Part shown: piece by piece, positions 17,408-25,427 of the stretch | Layout: every line of letters starts with the position of its first letter | How positions within the stretch are numbered: position 1 is the stretch's first letter | Source: an uncultured Mediterranea sp. | GTDB lineage: Bacteria; Bacteroidota; Bacteroidia; Bacteroidales; Bacteroidaceae | Assembly: GCF_902493215.1 (NCBI RefSeq) | Contig: NZ_CABUOL010000002.1 | Span: forward strand, 124,001-188,000 | Reading direction: 5' to 3' | Length of the DNA: 64,000 nt | Notes under the pieces: model-generated | The model's input: only the letters and a program-made list of their open reading frames with translations | What the model was told of the DNA's origin: nothing | The model's database searches: none | Made by a program: the position numbers and the translations under genes

Positions 17408-18109
17408 TTATTCTTTACGTGGGTCAATGTATTTAACTGCACCGGCCTCTTTGCTGAAGCGTCCGTAAGTACCGGTTACCTTCTTCAGAGCTTCGTTGGC
17501 GTCTGTGCCTTTCTTGATCTCGTCCATGAACTTGCCCAGGTGAACGAATTCATAGCCGCAAACCTGATCGTCCTTGTCCAGAGCGATGGTCTTGATATAG
17601 CCTTCAGCCATTTCGAGGTAGCGGGTACCCTTGGCCAAAGTGCCATACAACGTACCTACCTGGCTGCGCAGACCCTTGCCGAGGTCTTCCAAGCCGGCAC
17701 CGATCATCAGACCGCCTTCTGAGAAAGCTGACTGAGTACGTCCGTAAACGATCTGCAGGAAGAGTTCACGCATGGCCGTATTGATGGCGTCGCAAACGAG
17801 GTCCGTGTTCAGGGCTTCGAGGATAGTCTTGCCCGGAAGGATTTCAGAAGCCATGGCGGCGGAGTGAGTCATACCGGAGCAACCGATAGTCTCTACCAGA
17901 GCCTCCTGGATAACGCCTTCCTTCACGTTGAGGGTTAATTTACAAGCACCTTGCTGGGGGGCACACCATCCGATACCGTGTGTCAGACCAGAGATGTCAA
18001 CGATTTCTTTAGCTTTTACCCATTTACCTTCTTCGGGAATAGGAGCCGGTCCGTGGTTGGGACCTTTCTTTACAACACACATGTGTTCCACTTCGTGTGA
18101 ATAAGTCAT
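17408..18109 (-). CDS. Iron-sulfur cluster assembly scaffold-like protein
   Basis: 233 residues with three conserved cysteine regions (GIGWCAPQQGACKL, VETIGCSGMTHS, and an N-terminal HMCVVKKG) in an arrangement related to NifU/IscU scaffolds. The middle part (AMRELFLQIVYGRTQSAFSEGG) is typical of the anaerobe-specific branch. It is presumably a partner of the downstream GGGtGRT protein. The product is annotated by homology only; a role in delivering a cluster to an oxygen-sensitive enzyme is inference. It is first gene of a two-gene operon with a strong promoter at 18172-18202. Confidence 0.75.
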   Translation of the reverse strand: MTYSHEVEHMCVVKKGPNHGPAPIPEEGKWVKAKEIVDISGLTHGIGWCAPQQGACKLTLNVKEGVIQEALVETIGCSGMTHSAAMASEILPGKTILEALNTDLVCDAINTAMRELFLQIVYGRTQSAFSEGGLMIGAGLEDLGKGLRSQVGTLYGTLAKGTRYLEMAEGYIKTIALDKDDQVCGYEFVHLGKFMDEIKKGTDANEALKKVTGTYGRFSKEAGAVKYIDPRKE

Positions 18110-18171
18110 AATTAGCTCTTTTTAGTTAGTTATAATTTAAAAAACGCAGTTCCACTTCGTAAAACCGTTTG

Positions 18172-18202
18172 CAAAGTTAACCGTTTTCTTCCATCCTACC
18201 AA
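18172..18202 (-). promoter_or_regulatory. Promoter of the Fe-S scaffold/GGGtGRT operon
   Basis: On minus, TTGG (18199-18202), a 19-bp gap and TAACTTTG (18172-18179) match the Bacteroides consensus. The leader to the start at 18109 is about 55 nt. Confidence 0.75.
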
Positions 18203-18382
18203 TGTTTTGATTTGAGTTTTTTGCAAAAAATAAGTAATGAAAAACAAAGGCGGGCAGATTGGCAGGTGGGCTTTGCAATATGGGGGCGTACATGCGTAGC
18301 GTCGTTCTTTTGTCTTGCAATCCCGCCTTCGGCAGGCTTGTGGCTTTGCATCGGGGCCTATGTAAGGAGGGTAACAGGTATA

Positions 18383-18470
18383 AGATGCTATCTTGCGTTG
18401 CACAAGATGCCATCTTGTGCAGCATGAGATGCCATCTTGTGCATGCTGTCTTGCAAGGGAAGACGACGTG
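18383..18470. repeat. Four-unit 22-bp dyad array upstream of the DMP19 gene
   Basis: AGATGC recurs at 18383, 18405 and 18427, exactly 22 bp apart, each followed by an ATCTTG inverted half. The second unit is the centre of a 21-bp perfect palindrome, of which CACAAGATGCCATCTTGTG is the inner 19. A fourth, diverged unit (CTTGCAAG) follows at 18449. The rest of the 18203-18586 gap holds no gene I recognise; a TAGTTTTG at 18551-18558 may be the -7 box of the DMP19 gene. Confidence 0.85.
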
Positions 18471-18586
18471 ATATTATAGGTGCGGCGACGTGGGAGGCTT
18501 GCCGCCGGCATTTTTGCCCGCAATTGTTTTTTCCTTTCCCTGTTTATTTATAGTTTTGCAACCGATTTCCTATTAAACTTTCTTGT

Positions 18587-19084
18587 ATGGTAGCAATCAG
18601 TGACGCCGCCTTGCGTCGGGCGGCAAGCGAAGGAATGGACGCGTTCATCAAAGTTTTTGCCGATGCCTATATGGAGGCGATGGGCGGGCAGTTCACGCCG
18701 CAGGGCATGTCGTTGCTCACGGGCGAGCAGCACAGCCTGCTGGCCTATCAGCTGTTTCGCGACGAAGTGATGGAGGGCGGCTTCTGCCAGCTCATCCAGA
18801 ACGGTTACGGAGGCTACATCTTCGACAATCCCTTTGCCCGTGTGATGCGTCTGTGGGGGCTGTCCGACTTGTCCAAGCTCGTTTATGAAGCCAGGAAAAT
18901 CTACGATGCCCATCGGGCGGACTTGGAGCGCGAGCGTACGGACGAGGAGTTTATGGCCATGTATGAGCAGTACGAAGCCTTCGACGATCTGGAGGATGAG
19001 TTTCTGGAAAAGGAGGAGCAGTTTACGGCGATGGTCGCTTCTTATGTAGATGACCATATGGAACTCTTTGCCGAAGTGGTATAG
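18587..19084 (+). CDS. DMP19/DUF4375-family protein
   Basis: 165 residues, mostly helical and acidic at the C-terminus. The segment QLFRDEVMEGGFCQLIQNGYGGYIFDNPFARVMRLWGL matches the DMP19-like fold (DUF4375), where a GG(F/Y)xQ(L/F)(I/F)xNxxG core is conserved. DMP19 proteins in some bacteria mimic DNA or bind regulators, but the Bacteroidetes members have no known role. No signal peptide. It is monocistronic, flanked by 22-bp dyad arrays on both sides. Confidence 0.7.
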   Translation: MVAISDAALRRAASEGMDAFIKVFADAYMEAMGGQFTPQGMSLLTGEQHSLLAYQLFRDEVMEGGFCQLIQNGYGGYIFDNPFARVMRLWGLSDLSKLVYEARKIYDAHRADLERERTDEEFMAMYEQYEAFDDLEDEFLEKEEQFTAMVASYVDDHMELFAEVV

Positions 19085-19116
19085 GTCGGCTTTCAGCGAC
19101 TTTCGTTTGTGGTGGA

Positions 19117-19182
19117 CAAAACATTGCTTTCTCCTCGGCAAAGCATTGTTTTTCCGTCGGCAAAGCGGTGCTTTTCGCAAGA
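19117..19182. repeat. Three-unit 22-bp dyad array at the edge of the AT-rich island
   Basis: CAAA(A/G)C(A/G)(T/G)TG(C/T)TTT recurs at 19117, 19139 and 19161 with an exact 22-bp period. The third unit is the clearest dyad, AAAGCGGTGCTTT. From about 19190 the sequence becomes strongly AT-rich, so the array lies at the left border of the island. Confidence 0.8.
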
Positions 19183-19318
19183 TTGATGTCTCTTGAAAAA
19201 AGTTAAGGATGTTGAATTGGGGTGGTTGAAGTTCAAATAAATGCTAATTTGGATTTTTTTGATGCAGTATTTGTGTGTAAAAAGAGTTTTTAAAATAAAT
19301 GTGGTATATTAATTTGTT

Positions 19319-19326
19319 TATATTTG
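19319..19326 (+). promoter_or_regulatory. -7 element of the aerolysin-like lipoprotein gene
   Basis: TATATTTG, 47 bp before the start. The surrounding sequence is too AT-rich to assign a -33 box with confidence. Confidence 0.45.
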
Positions 19327-19373
19327 CACTAATATAAATCTTGGTAGAAAATATCAATTTTAAAATTAAGTAT

Positions 19374-20594
19374 ATGAAAGTTGTAGTAAAAGTTTTTTTT
19401 GTTTTTTTTATGTCGTTTATGTATTCTTGTGAACGGCAGGAGGGAGTTATTGATGAATTAGTGGTAAATTCTAATAATCAAGTACTAACAAAAGCAACAA
19501 GTTCTATTGCGGATTTTGACCCATTGGAGGAAATAAAAGGCGTTCCTATAAATATAGTTAATGTAGGGAATTCAACTTTGAAATATTTGTCTGCTGAAAC
19601 AAATGGTGCTACGGTTAAATTAGTCAGTGATGATGATGGATCTGGAAGACAGAGATGGTATTTAAATAGTAATGGGGAAGTTGAATTAAAAAAAGGAAAC
19701 AATATGTGTGGAAGTTCTTCTTACCCAGTTATATTATCGGGCGATAAAGGCGTTTATGAGTTTGATAATCCCACATTTCCCGTGCTTCAATGTGATAATC
19801 GATTTGATTCTTATGGAGTTCGATTTGTTTCTGCTGATGATAATTACCAAATGGACTGGAAGGCTTTGCGTATAGGAGCAGGACGTATTCCTTTGCATTT
19901 ACAACCATCATCGGAGAATAGTGCTGATTTGACATATAAAGAGAATTTGTTTGGAGATTATTCACAATGGCAGATAATACCTGTGGGCGAATATAGGCTG
20001 GTGGGTATACAATACGAAAAGGCTGTTGATTTAGGTGATTATGTGATGGAAATTCCTCGTTATTGTACTAGTGTACTGATTAAAGATGAGAATCATAGTA
20101 TTGAACATAATTTGGAAGTTTCGCAGTCTTTTTCGATTTCTAGTACCTTTTCTGAAACTGAAGGTCTTACTGTCCAAAATCAGCAAAATTATAAATGGGG
20201 ATTTGAAGTGCCATTAGCTTACATTTCATTTGGAGGTGATGTAAGTAGTACTGTGACATCTAGTAGTTCTGCTTCTTTTGGGGAAACAATTAATAAGTTG
20301 GTTTCAATAAAACATTCATTTAAGGTAACTGTTCCTCCTCATTCTCCATGTCGTATAAGTATATTTGAAATGATGTATAGTGCAAGTTTGACATATGTTT
20401 TAACAGTTGAGAAGGTTAGTGGAGAAGAACGTGGCAAACAATTTAGAGTAAAAGGAAAATGGGGGGGGATTGTTTGCTCTGATTTATATTATGAAGTTTA
20501 TGATATGGATAATGATTCATTATTACATACAAGTGTTATTCCGTCAGATGTTGACCATATTATTATTCCTGAAAACGCATTTGGAAATAGATGA
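19374..20594 (+). CDS. Lipoprotein with beta-trefoil-like and aerolysin-like pore-forming regions (tentative)
   Basis: 406 residues from the ATG at 19374 (a TTG at 19341 is also open). A lipoprotein signal ends at FMYSC (Cys19). Residues about 56-205 look like a ricin-type beta-trefoil, with QxW-like motifs QRW (93-95) and QWQ (198-200). Residues about 206-350 look like an aerolysin/ETX-MTX2 module: alternating Ser/Thr strands (SQSFSISSTFSETEGL), an amphipathic stretch, a second Ser-rich strand (SSTVTSSSSASF) and the typical VTVPPHSPCRISI strand. This is pattern recognition, not a profile search. Base composition is far more AT-rich than neighbouring genes, which suggests transfer. A secreted pore-forming or carbohydrate-binding surface protein is possible. 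Confidence 0.5.
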   Translation: MKVVVKVFFVFFMSFMYSCERQEGVIDELVVNSNNQVLTKATSSIADFDPLEEIKGVPINIVNVGNSTLKYLSAETNGATVKLVSDDDGSGRQRWYLNSNGEVELKKGNNMCGSSSYPVILSGDKGVYEFDNPTFPVLQCDNRFDSYGVRFVSADDNYQMDWKALRIGAGRIPLHLQPSSENSADLTYKENLFGDYSQWQIIPVGEYRLVGIQYEKAVDLGDYVMEIPRYCTSVLIKDENHSIEHNLEVSQSFSISSTFSETEGLTVQNQQNYKWGFEVPLAYISFGGDVSSTVTSSSSASFGETINKLVSIKHSFKVTVPPHSPCRISIFEMMYSASLTYVLTVEKVSGEERGKQFRVKGKWGGIVCSDLYYEVYDMDNDSLLHTSVIPSDVDHIIIPENAFGNR

Positions 20595-20739
20595 TAGTTA
20601 TTATTGATTTAGTTCATCTATGGAATATAATTTGAGATTGTACATCAATATCAATCATAAAGGAGTTAATATGATTGTGTAAATTTGCTATGAAAATTAA
20701 TGCAATAGAATTTAGTGCTAATTATAAAATGAAACAATA

Positions 20740-21582
20740 ATGAAAGGATATTTGTTTGCTATGAACATTATTCTGCTTATTTTTGCAGGATTATTTATGA
20801 CTTCATGTTTGAATTCGGAAAGTGAATCTTTGTATGACGGTGGTTTTTTGGCCAAGGTTGAGTATGCTGGAGGACTGTGGGGAGAAGCTATCTTCAGTGA
20901 TGCTGCTGGTAATACTTATAATGCAAGTGAGGAATCCGTGCGAAAGATGGAACAGGCAGGTTTTGATTTTGATGGTGTAGAAATGGCATTTATTTATTTC
21001 AAATGGAGTATAGATGAAAACGGTAACCCGATAACTCCTCCTGTTGCCAATACGGATACGCCACAAGAATATGAAATAGAGTTAGTAAATATTGCCAAGG
21101 CGAATACAGCTGATGTGGAGAACGTGAATACGATGGAAGATTTGGAGAGTTACAAATATGAAACAGCTCCTATTACTTTGATGAATATGACCGGTAACAA
21201 TGGGAATTCTGTAAAATTTGATTTTTATGGAAATAGTCGTATGTTATATATGTATGCTTGTTGGTTTTTGACTAATGGTCAGGAAGAATTTGAAAAACAT
21301 AATATTCGTTTGGTATATGTACATGATGAATTGTCAGCTGATGCGACAGATTTGAAACTTTATCTTTGTCATGATGAGGGAGATGATGATGGTGCTAGTG
21401 CATTATATCAAAACTGGTATGGTTTCCGTATAGATAATGCATTGTATGATTTTGAACAGACGACGGGACATCTGCCTACAAGCATCACGTTATCTATGTA
21501 TGAAGATGCCGATTTGACTGGAGGGGCAACGATGCCTACAAAACGTACAGATTATACTAACACTTATGATGATTTGAATTGA
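20740..21582 (+). CDS. Lipoprotein, weakly NigD-like
   Basis: 280 residues with a lipoprotein signal ending at FMTSC (Cys23). The body is beta-rich: an N-terminal region naming structural similarity to NigD-like proteins (GGFLAKVEYAGGLWGEAIFSDAAGNTYNAS), a middle Asn/Asp-rich linker and a C-terminal part with LRLYL-like strands. I cannot assign a function. It shares the AT-rich composition of the preceding lipoprotein gene and lies 145 bp after it with its own possible -7 box (TAAATTTG, 20680-20687). The two may be a transferred pair; the second could protect the producer or assist surface assembly, which is speculation. Confidence 0.55.
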   Translation: MKGYLFAMNIILLIFAGLFMTSCLNSESESLYDGGFLAKVEYAGGLWGEAIFSDAAGNTYNASEESVRKMEQAGFDFDGVEMAFIYFKWSIDENGNPITPPVANTDTPQEYEIELVNIAKANTADVENVNTMEDLESYKYETAPITLMNMTGNNGNSVKFDFYGNSRMLYMYACWFLTNGQEEFEKHNIRLVYVHDELSADATDLKLYLCHDEGDDDGASALYQNWYGFRIDNALYDFEQTTGHLPTSITLSMYEDADLTGGATMPTKRTDYTNTYDDLN

Positions 21583-22154
21583 ATTATAAGGAACTTTTAA
21601 ATATAACCCTGCGACTGATTTCCTCCCCGGCGCAAGCCTGGGAGGAAATTCGTTTGGAAGAGGATAGGCGGAAAGTCTTTACGGCTTTTGTCTATCCTAT
21701 GATTGGTTTATGCGGGTTGTCCGTCTTCATCGGTGCGTTGCTCACGATGGGGTGGGGCGGTCCGCAAAGTTTTCAGTACGCCATGACGCGTTGCTGTGCC
21801 TGTGCGGTAGCCCTGTTCGGCGGTTATTTTCTGGCCGCTTATCTCATCAACGAAATCAGCATCCGCTGGATGTCGATGCCCGGCCGTCTGCCGCTGGTAC
21901 AGCAGTTTGCCGGCTATTCGCTGGTGGTAGTCTTCCTGTTGCGGATTATCTTGGGCATTCTGCCCGATTTTCAGGTCATTGCGATGCTTCTGCAATTCTA
22001 TACCGTCTACATCGTGTGGGAAGGTTGTGCCCGCCTGCTCAGTGTGTCCGACGTCCACCGCCTGCGTTTCACTCTGATGGCTTCCGTGCTGCTCATTGTC
22101 TGTCCGTCACTGATTGAGTGGGTATTCAACAAGCTGACGGTTGTGCTGAACTGA
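21579..22154 (+). CDS. YIP1-family membrane protein
   Basis: 191 residues with five predicted membrane helices and the short N-terminal soluble segment ITLRLISSPAQAWEEI, typical of Yip1-domain proteins of Bacteroidetes. The function is unknown. No in-frame ATG exists before residue 57, so the start is taken as the TTG at 21579, which overlaps the stop of the lipoprotein gene (ATTGA). The normal, G+C-richer composition resumes about 20 bp into this gene, so the AT-rich island ends here. The gene may be translationally coupled to its upstream neighbour. Confidence 0.75.
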   Translation: MNYKELLNITLRLISSPAQAWEEIRLEEDRRKVFTAFVYPMIGLCGLSVFIGALLTMGWGGPQSFQYAMTRCCACAVALFGGYFLAAYLINEISIRWMSMPGRLPLVQQFAGYSLVVVFLLRIILGILPDFQVIAMLLQFYTVYIVWEGCARLLSVSDVHRLRFTLMASVLLIVCPSLIEWVFNKLTVVLN

Positions 22155-22198
22155 CGGCAGGCATCCAAACTCAAAAACTTAAAAACTCATCAACTTCA

Positions 22199-22651
22199 AT
22201 GAAACAAGCCCCTGTAAACATAAAGAACAAGCGTGCGACGTTCGATTACGAACTGATTGACACCTATACGGCCGGCATCGTACTGACGGGAACGGAAATC
22301 AAGTCCATCCGTCAGGGCAAGGCCAGCCTGGTCGATACTTTCTGCTACTTTGCGGGAGGCGAACTTTGGGTGAAGAATATGCACGTGGCCGAGTATTTCT
22401 ACGGCTCGTACAACAACCACAACGCCCGCCGAGAGCGTAAGCTGCTTCTCACCCGCAAGGAGTTGGAGAAGCTGGAGCGTACGTCCAAGGACCCGGGCTT
22501 TACCATTGTGCCCGTCCGTCTCTTCATCAACGAAAAGGGACTGGCCAAACTGGTGGTGGCTCTGGCAAAAGGCAAGAAACAATACGACAAACGCGAAGCG
22601 CTGAAGGAAAAGGCCGACAAGCGCGACATGGACCGCATGTTCAAACGATAA
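22199..22651 (+). CDS. smpB: SsrA-binding protein
   Basis: 150 residues, full length for SmpB. The ATG at 22199 gives MKQAPVNIKNKRATFDYEL; an upstream in-frame ATG at 22118 would add 27 atypical residues. Family motifs include AGIVLTGTEIKSIRQGKASLVD, HNARRERKLLL and the basic C-terminal tail KREALKEKADKRDMDRMFKR. It binds tmRNA and stalled ribosomes in trans-translation. It starts 44 bp after the YIP1 gene and is 10 bp before metH. Confidence 0.95.
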   Translation: MKQAPVNIKNKRATFDYELIDTYTAGIVLTGTEIKSIRQGKASLVDTFCYFAGGELWVKNMHVAEYFYGSYNNHNARRERKLLLTRKELEKLERTSKDPGFTIVPVRLFINEKGLAKLVVALAKGKKQYDKREALKEKADKRDMDRMFKR

Positions 22652-22661
22652 AACCGATTTT

Positions 22662-25418
22662 ATGAAACTGGAAGACCTGGTGCGCCGACGCATCCTTATT
22701 CTGGATGGTGCGATGGGCACCATGATACAACGATACAACTTGACAGAGGCCGATTTTCGTGGCGAACGTTTCAAAGAAATACCCGGATTGCTGAAGGGCA
22801 ACAACGACTTGCTCTGCCTTACCCGACCCGACATTGTGTCGGACATCCATCACAAATACCTGGCTGCCGGTGCCGACATCATCGAAACCAATTCGTTCAA
22901 CGCCACGCGCATCAGCCAGGCCGACTATCATGTGGAGCATTGCGTGCGCGACATCAATCTGGCTGCTGCCCGGCTGGCCCGTCAGGCGGCCGACGCCTGT
23001 TCGACGGCAGAGAAGCCGCGCTTCGTGGCCGGTTCCGTAGGTCCTACGAACAAGACCTGCTCCATGAGCCCCGACGTGAACAATCCTGCCCATCGTGCCC
23101 TTACCTTCGACGACTTGGCCGATGCCTATCGCGAGCAGATGACTGCCCTGCTGGAGGGCGGAGTCGATGCCTTGCTGATAGAAACCATCTTCGATACCCT
23201 CAATGCCAAGGCTGCCCTCTATGCGGCAGAGCAGGCGATGGAGAAGGTAGGCCGACGTGTGCCGCTGATGTTGTCCGTCACCGTGTCCGATACGGGCGGT
23301 CGTACCTTGTCGGGCCAGACGCTGGATGCCTTTCTGGCCTCCGTACAACATGCCGATATCTTTTCCGTGGGTCTGAATTGCTCGTTCGGTGCCCGTCAGC
23401 TGAAGCCTTTCCTGGAGCTGTTGGCTGCCCGCGCCCCCTATTATATCAGTGCCTATCCCAATGCCGGCCTGCCCAACAGCCTGGGGCAGTACGACCAGAC
23501 GCCCGACGAGATGGCTCTCGAAGTAGGCGAATACGTACGCGAAGGGTTGGTGAACATCATCGGCGGCTGTTGTGGTACGACCGAAGAATACATTGCCCGC
23601 TTTCCTGCTCTGGTGGAAGGTGCGGCTCCTCATACACCTGCCACCCCGTCAGAACACCTGTGGCTTTCCGGCCTTGAACTGCTGGAAGTGAAGCCCGAGA
23701 ACAATTTCGTCAACGTGGGCGAGCGGTGCAATGTGGCCGGTTCGCGCAAGTTCCTGCGGCTCATCAATGAAAAGAACTACGAGGAAGCCCTCGGCATTGC
23801 CCGCCGTCAGGTGGAAGACGGGGCACAGGTCATCGATATCAACATGGACGACGGCCTGCTCGATGCCCGTCAGGAGATGACGACCTTCCTGAACCTGATA
23901 GCTTCCGAACCCGATATTGCCCGTGTGCCGGTGATGATCGACTCCTCGAAGTGGGATGTCATCGTGGCCGGATTGAAGTGTGTGCAGGGCAAGGCTATAG
24001 TCAACTCCATTTCGTTGAAAGAAGGAGAAACCAAATTCCTGGAGCATGCCCGTCTGATTCGTCGTCTGGGTGCAGCCGTGGTAGTGATGGCTTTCGACGA
24101 GCAGGGGCAGGCCGATACCTACGAACGCCGTATCGCCGTCTGTCAGCGTGCCTACCGTCTGCTGGTCGATGAAGTGGGTTTCCGTCCTTCGGACATCATC
24201 TTCGACCCCAATGTGTTGGCCGTGGCTACCGGCATGGAGGAGCATGACAACTATGCGGTCGACTTCATCCGTGCTACGGGGTGGATTCGCCGTAACCTGC
24301 CCGGCTCTCATGTCAGTGGAGGTGTCAGCAACCTGTCGTTCTCTTTCCGTGGCAACAACTATATCCGCGAGGCCATGCACGCTGTATTCCTTTATCACGC
24401 CATCCGCGAGGGTATGGATATGGGCATCGTCAACCCCGCTTCGTCCGTCCTTTATACCGATATTCCTGCCGATGTGTTGGAGCGCATTGAAGACGTGGTG
24501 CTGAATCGTCGTCCCGATGCTGCCGAACGGCTCATTGAGACCGCCGAACGTTTGAAAGCCGAAAAGGAGGCGGAGAAGGCCAGCGGCGCTTCTGCTTCCT
24601 CTTCCGCCCAGCAGGCATGGCGCAGCGGCACGCTGGAGGAACGTCTGACCTATGCATTGACCAAAGGCATTGCCGACTATCTGGAAGAAGACTTGGCAGA
24701 GGCCCTGAATAACTACCCCAAGGCAGTAGACATCATCGAAGGTCCGCTGATGGCAGGCATGAACCATGTGGGCGATCTTTTTGGTGCAGGCAAGATGTTT
24801 CTGCCTCAGGTGGTGAAGACGGCCCGCACCATGAAGAAGGCTGTCGCCATCCTGCAACCGGCCATTGAGGCCGAGAAGCCCGAAGGCATGGCTTCGGCCG
24901 GCCGCGTGTTGCTGGCCACGGTCAAAGGCGATGTGCACGACATCGGCAAGAATATTGTCAGCGTTGTCATGGCTTGTAACGGTTATGAGGTCATCGATTT
25001 GGGCGTGATGGTGCCAGCCGAAGTCATTGTTCAGCGTGCCAAGGCCGAGAAGGTAGACATGATCGGGCTGAGTGGTCTGATTACTCCTTCGTTGGACGAA
25101 ATGGTGCATGTGGCTTCGGAGCTGGAAAAAGCAGGGTTGGATATTCCCTTGCTGATTGGTGGAGCTACGACTTCGGCTTTGCATACAGCCTTGAAGATTG
25201 TTCCTGTTTACCATGCACCGGTCGTTCATCTGAAAGATGCTTCCCAGAATGCCACGGTGGCAGCCCGGCTGATGAATCCCCGTCTGAAGGAAGAATTCGT
25301 TCAGGAACTCAACCGTGAACAAGCCTCTTTGTTGGCAGGAAGCGGGGCAAAGCAGGCAGACCCAATATCGATAGAGCAGGCCCGCGAGAATCGTCTCGAT
25401 TTGTTTGGCGGTAAATAG
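22662..25418 (+). CDS. metH: Cobalamin-dependent methionine synthase without reactivation domain
   Basis: 918 residues. The domains in order are homocysteine-binding (LILDGAMGTMIQRYNL; zinc cysteines in NCSFGA and IIGGCCGTT), pterin-binding (NFVNVGERCNVAGS), the B12 cap helices and the B12-binding domain with GDVHDIGKNIV (His ligand of cobalt). The protein stops right after the B12 domain (residues ending RENRLDLFGGK). The AdoMet-binding reactivation domain, about 330 residues in E. coli MetH, is missing, and no fragment of it follows. The enzyme transfers the methyl group of 5-methyl-THF to homocysteine. A separate reactivation partner is expected elsewhere in the genome. Confidence 0.93.
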   Translation: MKLEDLVRRRILILDGAMGTMIQRYNLTEADFRGERFKEIPGLLKGNNDLLCLTRPDIVSDIHHKYLAAGADIIETNSFNATRISQADYHVEHCVRDINLAAARLARQAADACSTAEKPRFVAGSVGPTNKTCSMSPDVNNPAHRALTFDDLADAYREQMTALLEGGVDALLIETIFDTLNAKAALYAAEQAMEKVGRRVPLMLSVTVSDTGGRTLSGQTLDAFLASVQHADIFSVGLNCSFGARQLKPFLELLAARAPYYISAYPNAGLPNSLGQYDQTPDEMALEVGEYVREGLVNIIGGCCGTTEEYIARFPALVEGAAPHTPATPSEHLWLSGLELLEVKPENNFVNVGERCNVAGSRKFLRLINEKNYEEALGIARRQVEDGAQVIDINMDDGLLDARQEMTTFLNLIASEPDIARVPVMIDSSKWDVIVAGLKCVQGKAIVNSISLKEGETKFLEHARLIRRLGAAVVVMAFDEQGQADTYERRIAVCQRAYRLLVDEVGFRPSDIIFDPNVLAVATGMEEHDNYAVDFIRATGWIRRNLPGSHVSGGVSNLSFSFRGNNYIREAMHAVFLYHAIREGMDMGIVNPASSVLYTDIPADVLERIEDVVLNRRPDAAERLIETAERLKAEKEAEKASGASASSSAQQAWRSGTLEERLTYALTKGIADYLEEDLAEALNNYPKAVDIIEGPLMAGMNHVGDLFGAGKMFLPQVVKTARTMKKAVAILQPAIEAEKPEGMASAGRVLLATVKGDVHDIGKNIVSVVMACNGYEVIDLGVMVPAEVIVQRAKAEKVDMIGLSGLITPSLDEMVHVASELEKAGLDIPLLIGGATTSALHTALKIVPVYHAPVVHLKDASQNATVAARLMNPRLKEEFVQELNREQASLLAGSGAKQADPISIEQARENRLDLFGGK

Positions 25419-25427
25419 CGGGGCTTT

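Noticed and set aside
23649..25322. A 557-codon open frame on minus across metH
   Set aside because: Antisense shadow of a strongly conserved gene.
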